From Fidelibacterota bacterium (lineage in GTDB: Bacteria > Fidelibacterota > Marinisomatia > SCGC-AAA003-L08 > D37C17): 12,763 bases of DNA. The position numbers were made by a program, and so were the translations under genes. The notes beneath the pieces were generated by a model. The model was given only the letters and a program-made list of their open reading frames with translations. It was not told the origin of the DNA and did not search any database. Of this stretch, positions 1 to 7,613 are shown piece by piece (within the stretch, counting starts at the first letter, position 1; each line of letters starts with the position of its first letter). The stretch is taken from contig DTTG01000045.1 of NCBI GenBank assembly GCA_012964845.1, positions 1-12,763 on the forward strand, in the 5' to 3' direction.

Positions 1-43
1 TTTATTGAAAAATCTATAAATCTCTGGAAAGGATAATCTCTGA

Positions 44-520
44 ATGGAAACAAAAGCTATCAAGGATACCCAAGTCATTATGCATGAGTTGGTTCTCCCT
101 AATGATACCAATTTATTAGGTAATGTACTGGGTGGCAGGGTTATGCATCTTATGGATATGTGTGCCGCCATGTCTGCCTACAAACATGCCCGTACCGCAG
201 TTGTCACCGCCAGTGTAGATCAATTGGATTTTCTGGCCCCGGTAAAAATGGGTGATATCATGATATTAAAATCCTCGGTGAATTATACCGGTAAATCTTC
301 TATGGAAGTGGGGGTGCGGATTGAATCTGAAAATCCGAAAACCGGCGCTATCTACCACACTTCTTCTGCCTACCTGACCTTTGTTTCCTTAAATGACAAT
401 GGCAAACCCCAGGGAGTTCCAATGGTAACTCCGGAAACAGATGTGGAAAAACAGCGCTTTGAGGAAGGTAGGGCACGCCATGAAGAGCGTAAACGGAGAT
501 TGAGAAAAGATAATAAATGA
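44..520 (+). CDS. Acyl-CoA thioesterase, hotdog fold (YciA/BACH type)
   Basis: Predicted cytosolic enzyme that hydrolyses acyl-CoA to free fatty acid and CoA. The 158-residue length fits a single hotdog domain. The family signature is visible: PNDTN at residues 19-23, followed by GNVLGGRVMHLMD at 26-38 on the central helix. Asp38 is at the position of the catalytic Asp in YciA-like enzymes. A VTASVDQLDFLAPVKMGD strand region follows at about 54-71. The C-terminus (about 134-158) is very basic and acidic, as is common in this family. The start is supported by GGAAAGGA at 26-33, ten bases upstream. It ends only 22 bases before nuoA on the same strand, so co-transcription is possible, although it has no role in complex I. 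Chain-length specificity cannot be read from the sequence. The family call is secure; the physiological substrate is unknown. Confidence 0.9.
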   Translation: METKAIKDTQVIMHELVLPNDTNLLGNVLGGRVMHLMDMCAAMSAYKHARTAVVTASVDQLDFLAPVKMGDIMILKSSVNYTGKSSMEVGVRIESENPKTGAIYHTSSAYLTFVSLNDNGKPQGVPMVTPETDVEKQRFEEGRARHEERKRRLRKDNK

Positions 521-542
521 GTTATAAGAGTAAAATTATAAT

Positions 543-908
543 ATGATTGAAAATTATTTGCCTATACTAGTGGTGTTCATTCTAGCTTTTGGATTTGTGT
601 TTATATCTCTGCTTGCCTCCCATTATTTTGGCCCCAGAGTGAAAAATATTGTCAAAGATATGCCCTATGAATCCGGTGTTGATTTAGTGGGAAAAACAAG
701 AGTCCGCATATCCATTAAATATTTTCTGATTGCGCTGATATTTATAATCTTCGATATTGAGATAGTATTTCTTTTCCCCTGGGCGGTTGTTTACCGTGAT
801 TTCCTGCCATTTGGAAAATTTATTTTTATTGAAATGGTTGTATTTCTTGCTATCCTCACATTTGGCTACGTTTATGTCTGGAAAAAGGGAGCGCTTGATT
901 GGGATTAA
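543..908 (+). CDS. nuoA: NADH-quinone oxidoreductase subunit A
   Basis: Small membrane subunit at the junction of the peripheral and membrane arms of complex I, next to NuoH and the quinone channel. It has 121 residues, normal for the family, and three hydrophobic segments (about 5-27, 58-80 and 92-112). Between the first two lies the conserved loop PYESG at 41-45, and the second segment carries FDIE (70-73), whose acidic residues are typical of NuoA. The loop has Ser where many homologues have Cys; enterobacterial NuoA also has Ser, so this is normal. It ends with the usual GALDW. The Shine-Dalgarno sequence is weak (AAGAG at 525-529). It follows the thioesterase by 22 bases and is separated from nuoB by 105 bases, the loosest junction in the nuoA-K block except the one after nuoK. 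Confidence 0.95.
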   Translation: MIENYLPILVVFILAFGFVFISLLASHYFGPRVKNIVKDMPYESGVDLVGKTRVRISIKYFLIALIFIIFDIEIVFLFPWAVVYRDFLPFGKFIFIEMVVFLAILTFGYVYVWKKGALDWD

Positions 909-1013
909 CCTACCTAAATTTAAGCTTATTCTTATAAGGCAGATTAAGACATTTGAATAACATGTGTATGGACACACATTAAACTGTACAGACACAAATA
1001 ACGGAAACAAGAT
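909..1013 (+). other. nuoA-nuoB spacer
   Basis: This 105-base spacer is AT-rich and encodes no convincing protein. It holds a perfect 6-base inverted repeat at 962-979 (separate entry) and the short self-complementary words TAAGCTTA (921-928) and CTTATAAG (931-938). There is no GC-rich hairpin followed by a T run, so I do not call a terminator. nuoB has only a weak purine stretch (GGAAAC, from 1003) as a ribosome site. Such a spacer is long compared with the zero or overlapping junctions of nuoB to nuoH. Confidence 0.6.
962..979 (+). promoter_or_regulatory. Palindrome ATGTGT-N6-ACACAT, possible operator
   Basis: The two 6-base arms (962-967 and 974-979) are perfect reverse complements separated by six bases. 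The inner TGTGT-N6-ACACA has the spacing of CRP/FNR-family and Rex-type operators, whose ideal forms are TGTGA-N6-TCACA or TTGTGA-N6-TCACAA. The A/T that those proteins prefer at the inner end of each arm is swapped here. It lies 35 bases before the nuoB start. I see no convincing -35/-10 pair around it, and a 6+6 palindrome can arise by chance, so a regulatory role is a guess. Confidence 0.25.
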
Positions 1014-1505
1014 ATGCAGCCGGATGATATTAAATCAAACATTTTAACCACCACACTGGAAAGCGCTGTCAATTGGGGCAGAAAACATTCCCTTTGGCCT
1101 ATGCCTTTTGGTACTGCCTGTTGTGGGATAGAATTTATGGCGGTATTAGCTGCTCGTACAGATATAGCCAGGTTTGGCGCCGAAGCCATACGTTTTTCAC
1201 CGCGGCAGTCCGATTTACTGATTGTTGCTGGTAGAATTTCAATAAAAATGATGCCGGTCCTGATTCGAATTTATGAACAGATGCCCGAACCAAAATGGGT
1301 TATTGCTATGGGCGCTTGCGCATCAACCGGCGGTGTATTTGATACCTATAGTGTCATTCAGGGTGTAGACAAATTTATACCAGTCGATGTTTATGTCCCC
1401 GGCTGCCCTCCACGTCCCGAAGGAGTAGTGGAGGGTTTAATTAAACTGCAGAAATTAGTGGAAACAGAAAAATTTTCTGATTATTCGACTACTCGGGGGA
1501 AATAA
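1014..1505 (+). CDS. nuoB: NADH-quinone oxidoreductase subunit B (cluster N2)
   Basis: Carries the terminal 4Fe-4S cluster N2, which passes electrons to quinone at the interface with NuoD and NuoH. All four ligands are visible: the tandem Cys36-Cys37 in TACCGIEF, Cys102 in GACAS, and Cys131 in PGCPPRPE. The spacings of 65 and 29 residues match those of E. coli NuoB. Other hallmarks are the [14 protein letters not shown] block (60-73) and [11 protein letters not shown] (90-100). The 163-residue length is typical. The ATG at 1014 gives a normal short N-terminal helix. nuoC starts directly after its stop codon, with no spacer. The separate polypeptide and the NuoE, F and G genes nearby argue against a hydrogenase small subunit. 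Confidence 0.97.
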   Translation: MQPDDIKSNILTTTLESAVNWGRKHSLWPMPFGTACCGIEFMAVLAARTDIARFGAEAIRFSPRQSDLLIVAGRISIKMMPVLIRIYEQMPEPKWVIAMGACASTGGVFDTYSVIQGVDKFIPVDVYVPGCPPRPEGVVEGLIKLQKLVETEKFSDYSTTRGK

Positions 1506-2018
1506 ATGCTCCTTCCAAAAATTATTACTAAGGTCCAGGATAAGTTCCCGAGTGTCACCCTTGATACCACCCAGTTTGCAGGGGAAGATATCATTCATAT
1601 TCAAGGGTCCTATAACTTAGATGTTCTAAAATTGTTCAGGGACAATGGATTTAACTTCCTGGCTGATATTACCGCTATAGATAATTTAACGCTGGGCGGT
1701 TTTGAGCGCTTTGCTGTGGTTTACCACCTGCTGTCACACGAAACTGCAGAAAGGGTAACCATAAAAGCATACGTGCCTGAAGATCAACCCGAATTACCAT
1801 CCGCAGAATCTCTATGGAAAACTGCCGATTGGCAGGAAAGAGAAATATATGACCTTTTTGGGATATCATTTAAAGGCCATCCCAATCTGATCCGCATCAT
1901 GAACCCGGACGATTTTCAAGGCCATCCATTACGAAAAGATTATCCACGTTTGGGAAGGAAAGAAAGAGATGATTTTCCGGTGGTTAAACGTGGAATAAAT
2001 AAAGAGGCTGCACAATAA
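1506..2018 (+). CDS. nuoC: NADH-quinone oxidoreductase subunit C
   Basis: Peripheral-arm structural subunit (30-kDa family) that packs against NuoD and NuoB; it binds no cofactor. The C-terminal signature is intact at about residues 109-147: WQEREIYDLFGISFKGHP, then RIMNPDDFQGHPLRKDYP. The upstream block ERVTIKAYVPED (82-93) is also family-typical. At 170 residues it is a standard stand-alone NuoC, not the NuoCD fusion of enterobacteria. A GGGGGA Shine-Dalgarno sequence at 1495-1500 sits five bases before the ATG. Its TAA stop overlaps the nuoD start by one base (TAATG), so the two subunits, which are needed in equal amounts, are likely translationally coupled. Confidence 0.95.
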   Translation: MLLPKIITKVQDKFPSVTLDTTQFAGEDIIHIQGSYNLDVLKLFRDNGFNFLADITAIDNLTLGGFERFAVVYHLLSHETAERVTIKAYVPEDQPELPSAESLWKTADWQEREIYDLFGISFKGHPNLIRIMNPDDFQGHPLRKDYPRLGRKERDDFPVVKRGINKEAAQ

Positions 2019-3220
2019 TGGTGCAGGGAGCAGATCAGCCAATGGATACCGAGCGGATGGTTCTCAACTTTGGCCCCCAGCATCCATCTACTCACGGTAC
2101 TCTGCGTATTATTATGGAACTGGAAGGGGAAACTGTTATCAAGGGCACCCCCGAAATTGGTTATCTCCATTCCGGATTTGAAAAACTGGGCGAATACCTT
2201 GATTATAACCAATACATAACTATTACAGACCGCATGAATTATCTGTCCCCGCTCTGTAACAATGTAGCTTATGCCTTGACAGCAGAAAAACTCATGGGGC
2301 TTGAAGTTTCTAAACGTACGGAATATATTCGTGTACTAATGTGCGAACTGAGCAGAATTGCTGATCATATTTTGAATGTGGGAATGCTGGCAGTGGACTT
2401 GGGAGCCCTGACTGCTTTTCTGTACGGATTTCAGCTCAGGGAAGATATTTATGACCTGTTTGAGATAGCAACAGGTACGCGGCTTACAACCAGCTATACT
2501 TTGGTTGGAGGTTTAATGCGGGATATTCCGGACAAATTTGATGAAGCCGTTATCAAAGTTCTTGATAATGTGGATGTGGTTGCCCGGGATATTGAGACCC
2601 TTTTAAATAAAAATCGTATCTGGCAGGATCGGACCAAGGATATCGGAATAATATCAAAAGAAGATGCCATATCTTACGGACTCTCGGGACCCATGGCACG
2701 GGCATCGGGTATTGATTGGGATATTCGTGTGCAAGAGCCATATTCCAGGTATGAGGAATTCGATTTTGATGTGGCCATTGCATTAAATGGAGATGTATTT
2801 GACAGGTATTTGGTTAGAATGGAGGAAATGCGTCAATCTGTGAAAATCTGCCGCCAAGCTTTGGATAAAATGCCTGCAGGCGATGTTATGGTTGATCCGG
2901 ATTTAGGTTTTAGTCTTCCCCCAAAAGATGAGGTTTATAATTCAATAGAAGGATTGATATATCATTTTGAGATTACTATGCGTAATAGAGGAATGACACC
3001 ACCCATTGGAGAGGCCTATGTAGCTACGGAATCTCCCAATGGAGAGCTTGGTTTTTACATTGTTTCCGATGGAGGCAGGGTGCCCTACAGGGTCCGCACA
3101 CGTCCGCCGTCACTGATGAATTATTCAATTTTTCCCAAACTGATTGAGGGACACATGCTGTCCGATGCACCGGCAATTATCGGGAGCACGAACGTTATCG
3201 CAGGAGAATTGGATCGTTGA
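2018..3220 (+). CDS. nuoD: NADH-quinone oxidoreductase subunit D (quinone site)
   Basis: The 49-kDa-family subunit that forms the quinone-reduction pocket with NuoB. The 400-residue length is standard. The N-terminal loop has GPQHPSTHG (19-27) with His26, and Tyr75 lies in DRMNYLSP; these are 49 residues apart, as are the His38/Tyr87 pair that binds the quinone headgroup in Thermus Nqo4. Other conserved blocks are GYLHSGFEKL (49-58) and GHMLSDAPAIIGS near the end. The N- and C-terminal CxxC motifs of NiFe-hydrogenase large subunits are absent, so this is complex I and not a hydrogenase. Two starts are possible: ATG 2018 (AGAGG ten bases upstream) and ATG 2042 (GGGAG eleven bases upstream), differing by eight residues. 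I prefer 2018 because it overlaps the nuoC stop. Confidence 0.97.
   Translation: MVQGADQPMDTERMVLNFGPQHPSTHGTLRIIMELEGETVIKGTPEIGYLHSGFEKLGEYLDYNQYITITDRMNYLSPLCNNVAYALTAEKLMGLEVSKRTEYIRVLMCELSRIADHILNVGMLAVDLGALTAFLYGFQLREDIYDLFEIATGTRLTTSYTLVGGLMRDIPDKFDEAVIKVLDNVDVVARDIETLLNKNRIWQDRTKDIGIISKEDAISYGLSGPMARASGIDWDIRVQEPYSRYEEFDFDVAIALNGDVFDRYLVRMEEMRQSVKICRQALDKMPAGDVMVDPDLGFSLPPKDEVYNSIEGLIYHFEITMRNRGMTPPIGEAYVATESPNGELGFYIVSDGGRVPYRVRTRPPSLMNYSIFPKLIEGHMLSDAPAIIGSTNVIAGELDR
3202..3206 (+). promoter_or_regulatory. Ribosome binding site deciding the nuoE start
   Basis: AGGAG lies inside the end of nuoD. It is ten bases before TTG 3217 and nineteen bases before ATG 3226. The second spacing is too long for efficient initiation, so this site favours the TTG start. 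Confidence 0.5.
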
Positions 3221-3708
3221 ACACCATGGCCACTCCCCAAGAAAAGTTTATTTTTGCCAATCCGGATAAAGTGGATAGAATATTTTCCCAATATCCGGAT
3301 AAGAAATCAGCCACATTATCTCTACTGCATTTAGCGCAGGCGCAGGAAGGATATATTTCTGGGAGCGTCATTGATACCATTGCTGACTTGGTAGAATGTC
3401 ACCCTGCAATTGTCATGGATTGTGTTTCCTTTTATAGTATGTTCTTTACTAAACCTCAAGGCCGCCATAAAATTCAAGTTTGCCAAACACTTTCCTGCAG
3501 CGTTAATGGAGCTGATGCGTTAGTTGATCATGTAACCAATAAATTTAGTATCAAACCCGGTGAAACGACCGATGATAGACGGTTTACACTCATGAAAGTA
3601 GAATGTCTTGGCTCCTGCGGCACAGCGCCGGTAGTACAGATCAATAACGATTATCATGAGGGGTTAACCAATGAAAGGTTTGATGAATTGCTGGAGTCTC
3701 TGCCATGA
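3217..3708 (+). CDS. nuoE: NADH-quinone oxidoreductase subunit E (cluster N1a)
   Basis: The 24-kDa-type subunit with a thioredoxin-like 2Fe-2S domain (N1a), beside the FMN of NuoF. The ligands are Cys89 and Cys94 (CQTLSC) and Cys130 and Cys134 (CLGSC), in the normal C-x4-C and C-x3-C pattern. The N-terminal half is the usual helical part, with a LLHLAQAQEGYIS block at 36-48. The length is 163 residues from TTG 3217, or 160 from ATG 3226. I chose TTG because AGGAG at 3202-3206 is correctly placed for it and because TTGA overlaps the nuoD stop; the ATG remains possible. nuoF begins at an ATGA overlap with its stop, so E and F are likely coupled. Confidence 0.94.
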   Translation: MNTMATPQEKFIFANPDKVDRIFSQYPDKKSATLSLLHLAQAQEGYISGSVIDTIADLVECHPAIVMDCVSFYSMFFTKPQGRHKIQVCQTLSCSVNGADALVDHVTNKFSIKPGETTDDRRFTLMKVECLGSCGTAPVVQINNDYHEGLTNERFDELLESLP

Positions 3709-5003
3709 ACGCTTTTAAACCTGTCCTGACGGAACATATTCATCAGAAAGACTGTCATACACTCCCCTTTTACAAAAGTGTCGGTGGATATAAGGCTTTA
3801 GAAAAAGTGCTTGCTATGCAACCTGACGCTGTTATTCAGGAAGTGAAAGAGTCCAACCTGCGCGGCAGGGGTGGCGCTGGATTTTCCACCGGGGTGAAAT
3901 GGGGCTTTATTCCCAAAGATAGTGATCAACCAAAATACCTGATTAACAATGCCGATGAAAGTGAACCGGGTACTTTTAAGGATAGACTATTGATGAATAA
4001 AACTCCTCATCAGATGTTGGAAGGGATGATTATTGCATCCTATGCTATTAACTGCAATACAGCCTTCATTTACATACGGGGAGAATTCTATAAAGAATAT
4101 CAGGTGTTGAAGGAAACATTAGCTGAAGCATATCAAGCCAACCTATTAGGCCAGGGGATTCTTGGCTCAGATTACAATCTGGAGGTTGTTATTCATCGCG
4201 GCGCTGGAGCTTATATTTGCGGTGAAGAGACGGGATTGATTGAATCCCTGGAAGGTAAACGGGGCTGGCCAAGAATAAAACCACCCTTTCCTGCCATCGA
4301 AGGTTATTTGCACTGTCCAACGGTGGTAAATAATGTTGAAACCCTTGCCTGTCTTCCCCATATCATTAATCACGGAGCTGACTGGTTTAAATCTATCGGA
4401 TCCGAAAAAGGTCCCGGACCGAGACTTTTCTGTGTATCAGGCACGGTAAACAATCCCGGAGTTTTTGAAGAACCTATGGGCATCTCCCTTAAAGAATTGA
4501 TTTTTGACAGAGCTGGTGGTATTCCAGAGAATAAGCAATTAAAAGCTGTTTTTCCCGGCGGATCATCATCGGCAATTCTCACTGCGGAGGAAGCATTGGA
4601 CGTAAAAATGGATTTTGAGGACCTGGTAGAAAAAAAGAGCATGCTGGGTTCCGCAGGAGTCATTGTTATGGATGAAACCGTGGATATGGTGCAGGCATGC
4701 CTCAATATCGCCCGATTCTACGCCCATGAATCTTGTGGACAATGTACCCCCTGCCGGGAAGGAACTGCCTGGCTTGTAAAAATGCTTACTCGTATAGTCA
4801 ATGGGCAGGGTAAGCCGGATGATATTGATATGCTGTATGAGATCACGGATAACATAGGCGGTCGCATTGATTTTTCAAAAGGCAGTTTTGGAAAGACGAT
4901 TTGCCCCTTTGGAGAAGCAGTAGCCTGGCCCGTTCGCAGTTTTGTAGAAAAATTTGAAGATGAATTCCGCAGCTATATCAGCCAGGTGGAGGCAGTCGCA
5001 TAA
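3705..5003 (+). CDS. nuoF: NADH-quinone oxidoreductase subunit F (FMN, NADH, N3)
   Basis: The 51-kDa-type catalytic subunit that oxidises NADH on FMN and passes electrons to 4Fe-4S cluster N3. GRGGAGFSTG at 54-63 is the FMN/NADH loop. NNADESEPGTFKDR (81-94) and RGAGAYICGEETGLIESLEG (165-184) are the nucleotide-binding signatures. The N3 ligands are Cys344, Cys347 and Cys350 in SCGQCTPCREG, and Cys400 in KTICPFGEA. The 432-residue length is normal. One oddity: about nine residues (387-395) between the usual IGG and GKTIC seem extra compared with family members that I remember, just before the fourth ligand. The start codon overlaps the nuoE stop (ATGA) and the stop overlaps the nuoG start (TAATG). 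Confidence 0.97.
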   Translation: MNAFKPVLTEHIHQKDCHTLPFYKSVGGYKALEKVLAMQPDAVIQEVKESNLRGRGGAGFSTGVKWGFIPKDSDQPKYLINNADESEPGTFKDRLLMNKTPHQMLEGMIIASYAINCNTAFIYIRGEFYKEYQVLKETLAEAYQANLLGQGILGSDYNLEVVIHRGAGAYICGEETGLIESLEGKRGWPRIKPPFPAIEGYLHCPTVVNNVETLACLPHIINHGADWFKSIGSEKGPGPRLFCVSGTVNNPGVFEEPMGISLKELIFDRAGGIPENKQLKAVFPGGSSSAILTAEEALDVKMDFEDLVEKKSMLGSAGVIVMDETVDMVQACLNIARFYAHESCGQCTPCREGTAWLVKMLTRIVNGQGKPDDIDMLYEITDNIGGRIDFSKGSFGKTICPFGEAVAWPVRSFVEKFEDEFRSYISQVEAVA

Positions 5004-6580
5004 TGCCACTTTTAAAAATTGATGATTTAGAGATAGAGGTAAAAAATGGTACGACTGTTTTGGAGGCTGCGTTAGAGAATGGGATTGATATTCCCTATTA
5101 TTGCTACCATCCAGCCCTGGAAATCGTAGGAAGCTGCCGGATGTGCCTGGTGCAGGTAGAAGGGATGCCTAAACTGCAGGTATCATGCAACACGTTTGTT
5201 GGAGAAGTTCCCCCGGAGCGGAAAGTTGACGGCAATTTTGATATGGTAGTGCAGACACAGAACGACCTTGTTATACAGGAAAGAAAAAACATACTTGAAT
5301 TTCTTCTTTTAAACCATCCCCTTGATTGTCCTGTATGCGACCAGGCTGGAGAATGTTATCTTCAGGACTACTCCTTCAAATTTGGAAACGCCCATAGTAG
5401 ATTCGATGAGGATAAAAGAGTACGTCCCAATGAATATCTGGGGTCGCAAATTGTCATTAACCACAACCGCTGTATCTTATGCAGTCGTTGTACACGTTTC
5501 ACTCGCGAAATCTCGGGAACCAGTGAATTATTTGTGGATGAACGTGGTTACAGCTCAAAAATAGCAGCACTGGAAGATCGGCCGCTTAATAATCTTTTAG
5601 CCGGTAATGTGGCGGATATTTGTCCGGTAGGTGCACTTTTAAGTACAGATTATGTTCACAAGAATCGCATCTGGAACCTGCAAAAAAAGTCTTCTGTATG
5701 CCAGGATTGCAGTGTGGGCTGCAACATTGATGCCTTCTATCAGAAGCGGAAAATATTCCGATTAAATCCCAGGGAGAACCAGGATGTAAATGGTTACTTT
5801 ATGTGTGATATAGGCCGCTATGGATTCCACCGATTTGAAGATTTAGAACGGGTAGCTCGACCCCTGTTCAAATCTAATGGAATATTCAGTGAAATAAGCT
5901 GGGATACAGCAATTGAAAAGATAAGTAATAAGTTTAATGGCGCTGAAGAAAAAGTTGCGGGTGTTGTATCTCCATTTCACACCAATGAAACAAATTTTAT
6001 GCTTGGGCGCCTCATAAAAGGAATTATTGGAACCTTCCCTCACATTGAAGACGAAGAGATAACGTACCCATCCGGCTTCCGAATTAGTAGCGACCGCTCC
6101 CCTAATAAGCGGGGTATGCATGATGTTTGTCCATCAATTGTGGATGATCTTGCTTCGGAAATCAATGATAAGGAAATCCGGGTGATATATATACTCGATA
6201 ACGAGATCGATAAAGAAATAGATGAAACCTGGAATAAAATATTAACGAAAATGGATTTTATCGTCGTTCAGGCTTACGCTATGACGAGGTTGGCGAAATC
6301 CGCACACCTTATACTTCCTGGGCTTGCCCCTTTTGAACGGGAGGGAACGATCACTAATGATCAAGGCCGTGTTCAATGGCTGCGGTCTGTGTTACCCAAT
6401 AATGGAGAATCCCGCCCTGATTGGGAAATTCTGAATTTACTATATAAAACCGGTGAGCGTTTTTCTGATATCAATGAGCTAATGAAAGGGATGGGGGAAC
6501 AGTTTCCATCTTATTCTGGCATGACTTTTTTTAAATTGGGAGACCAGGGACTTCCGCTAAATGGAAACCTAAAAACTTAA
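5003..6580 (+). CDS. nuoG: NADH-quinone oxidoreductase subunit G, short MopB domain
   Basis: Electron-wire subunit. All cluster motifs are present: the 2Fe-2S N1b (Cys34, 45, 48, 62); the His-ligated N5 (His105, Cys109, 112, 118); N4 (Cys157, 160, 163, 207); and N7, with C-x2-C-x3-C-x27-C at Cys233, 236, 240 and 268, an extra cluster found only in some bacteria. After that comes a reduced molybdopterin-oxidoreductase-like region (about 285-480). It keeps ISWDTAI (298-304) and the end motif HLILPGLAPFEREGTITNDQGRVQ (435-458), but the part between is only about 130 residues. At 525 residues it is clearly shorter than E. coli (908) or Thermus (783) NuoG. The frame is open throughout, so this is a compact form and not a frameshift. 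GGAGG at 4988-4992 supports the ATG at 5003. Confidence 0.95.
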   Translation: MPLLKIDDLEIEVKNGTTVLEAALENGIDIPYYCYHPALEIVGSCRMCLVQVEGMPKLQVSCNTFVGEVPPERKVDGNFDMVVQTQNDLVIQERKNILEFLLLNHPLDCPVCDQAGECYLQDYSFKFGNAHSRFDEDKRVRPNEYLGSQIVINHNRCILCSRCTRFTREISGTSELFVDERGYSSKIAALEDRPLNNLLAGNVADICPVGALLSTDYVHKNRIWNLQKKSSVCQDCSVGCNIDAFYQKRKIFRLNPRENQDVNGYFMCDIGRYGFHRFEDLERVARPLFKSNGIFSEISWDTAIEKISNKFNGAEEKVAGVVSPFHTNETNFMLGRLIKGIIGTFPHIEDEEITYPSGFRISSDRSPNKRGMHDVCPSIVDDLASEINDKEIRVIYILDNEIDKEIDETWNKILTKMDFIVVQAYAMTRLAKSAHLILPGLAPFEREGTITNDQGRVQWLRSVLPNNGESRPDWEILNLLYKTGERFSDINELMKGMGEQFPSYSGMTFFKLGDQGLPLNGNLKT

Positions 6581-7608
6581 TGGACTTTTTGGCCTTATTA
6601 ATAATTTGTGTAAAGGTTTTATTAGTGTTCGCAGCAACAATGCTTACAGTTTTGCTCATGATTTATGCCGAAAGACGAATCTCTGCTTTTATTCAGGGGA
6701 GATTAGGACCAAACAGAGTCGGTCCCCATGGACTTTTACAGCCCATAGCTGATGGAATAAAATTCCTCATGAAGGAGGATATTATACCGGCGGGTGTAGA
6801 TAAACCAATTTACCTGCTTGCTCCGGCAATGCTGCTTATTCCAGCCTTAATGACCTTTGCAGTCATACCATTTGGTTCTGATATTACACTTTTTGGCAGA
6901 AATATTCCCCTGCAAGTTGCTGATGTGAATGTGGGTATCCTGTATATCCTCGCTTTGACAAGTATTGGCGTTTATGGCCTTGTATTGGCTGGCTGGGCTT
7001 CTAACAGTAAGTACCCCTTAATTGGAGGGCTCCGTTCATCCGCACAACTCATTAGTTATGAATTAACTATGGGTCTTGCTATTGTAAGTATCGTTCTTTT
7101 ATCGGGCTCATTAAGGCTAAATGATATCATTAGTCAGCAGCAGGGGCATTTCCTCTCTTGGAACGTTTTTAAACAGCCGCTTGCATTTCTTATTTTTTTA
7201 ATTGCCGTTTATGCAGAAACCAATCGGCTGCCCTTTGATCTTACCGAAGCTGAACAAGAATTGGTTGGGGGGTACCATACTGAATACAGCAGCATGAAAT
7301 TCGCCATGTTTTACATGGCTGAGTATGCCAACATGATTACTGCAGCGGCATTAACGGTCACACTCTTTTTTGGTGGATGGGATCTGCCATTTTTAAATGA
7401 AACCTCAATGGGCATGTTAGGCGTTGTTCTTTCCGTTGCAGCATTTATTTTGAAAACTGCATTTTTTCTGTTTCTCTTCATTTGGGTTCGATGGACTTTC
7501 CCGCGCTTCCGTTATGATCAGTTAATGAATCTGGGATGGAAAGTCATGCTTCCATTGGCGCTATTCAATATATTTATCACGGCTGGTTATCTCGCCCTGA
7601 CTATTTAG
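6580..7608 (+). CDS. nuoH: NADH-quinone oxidoreductase subunit H
   Basis: The membrane 'heel' subunit that closes the quinone chamber and starts the polar axis through the membrane arm. The 342 residues have about eight hydrophobic segments. The conserved cytoplasmic loops are intact: AERRISAFIQGRLGPNRVGP at 30-49, and ETNRLPFDLTEAEQELVGGY at 213-232 followed by HTEYSSMKFAMFYMAEY. Glu161, Glu213 and Glu248 are acidic residues expected along the quinone-to-membrane path. The start overlaps the nuoG stop (TAATG) and has only a weak purine stretch upstream, so translation probably depends on coupling with nuoG. nuoI follows after five bases. Confidence 0.96.
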   Translation: MDFLALLIICVKVLLVFAATMLTVLLMIYAERRISAFIQGRLGPNRVGPHGLLQPIADGIKFLMKEDIIPAGVDKPIYLLAPAMLLIPALMTFAVIPFGSDITLFGRNIPLQVADVNVGILYILALTSIGVYGLVLAGWASNSKYPLIGGLRSSAQLISYELTMGLAIVSIVLLSGSLRLNDIISQQQGHFLSWNVFKQPLAFLIFLIAVYAETNRLPFDLTEAEQELVGGYHTEYSSMKFAMFYMAEYANMITAAALTVTLFFGGWDLPFLNETSMGMLGVVLSVAAFILKTAFFLFLFIWVRWTFPRFRYDQLMNLGWKVMLPLALFNIFITAGYLALTI

Positions 7609-7613
7609 AAATA

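Noticed and set aside
15..20. TATAAA as a -10 box for the thioesterase
   Set aside because: The -35 region would lie outside the window, and a start near 27 would fall within the Shine-Dalgarno sequence.
684..1010. Open frame on the minus strand over nuoA and the spacer
   Set aside because: It is antisense to a clear nuoA and has no recognisable protein feature.
2018..3220. NiFe-hydrogenase large subunit or Fpo/Ech-type complex instead of NuoD
   Set aside because: The CxxC metal-binding motifs are absent, the quinone-site His and Tyr are present, and NuoE, F and G for NADH oxidation are encoded next to it.
4370..4705. 111-codon open frame on the minus strand
   Set aside because: It is a shadow of conserved nuoF sequence, with low-complexity Ser/Thr-rich translation.
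5322..5564. 80-codon plus-strand frame inside nuoG
   Set aside because: It overlaps the Cys-rich cluster region of nuoG, whose reading frame is unambiguous.
5003..6580. nuoG as a frameshifted pseudogene because of its short length
   Set aside because: The frame is open from start to stop and both the N-terminal cluster motifs and the C-terminal domain motif are intact.
7536..7613. 26-codon upstream extension of nuoI starting at ATG 7536
   Set aside because: It lies entirely inside nuoH, and the ATG at 7614 right after the nuoH stop gives the standard NuoI N-terminus.
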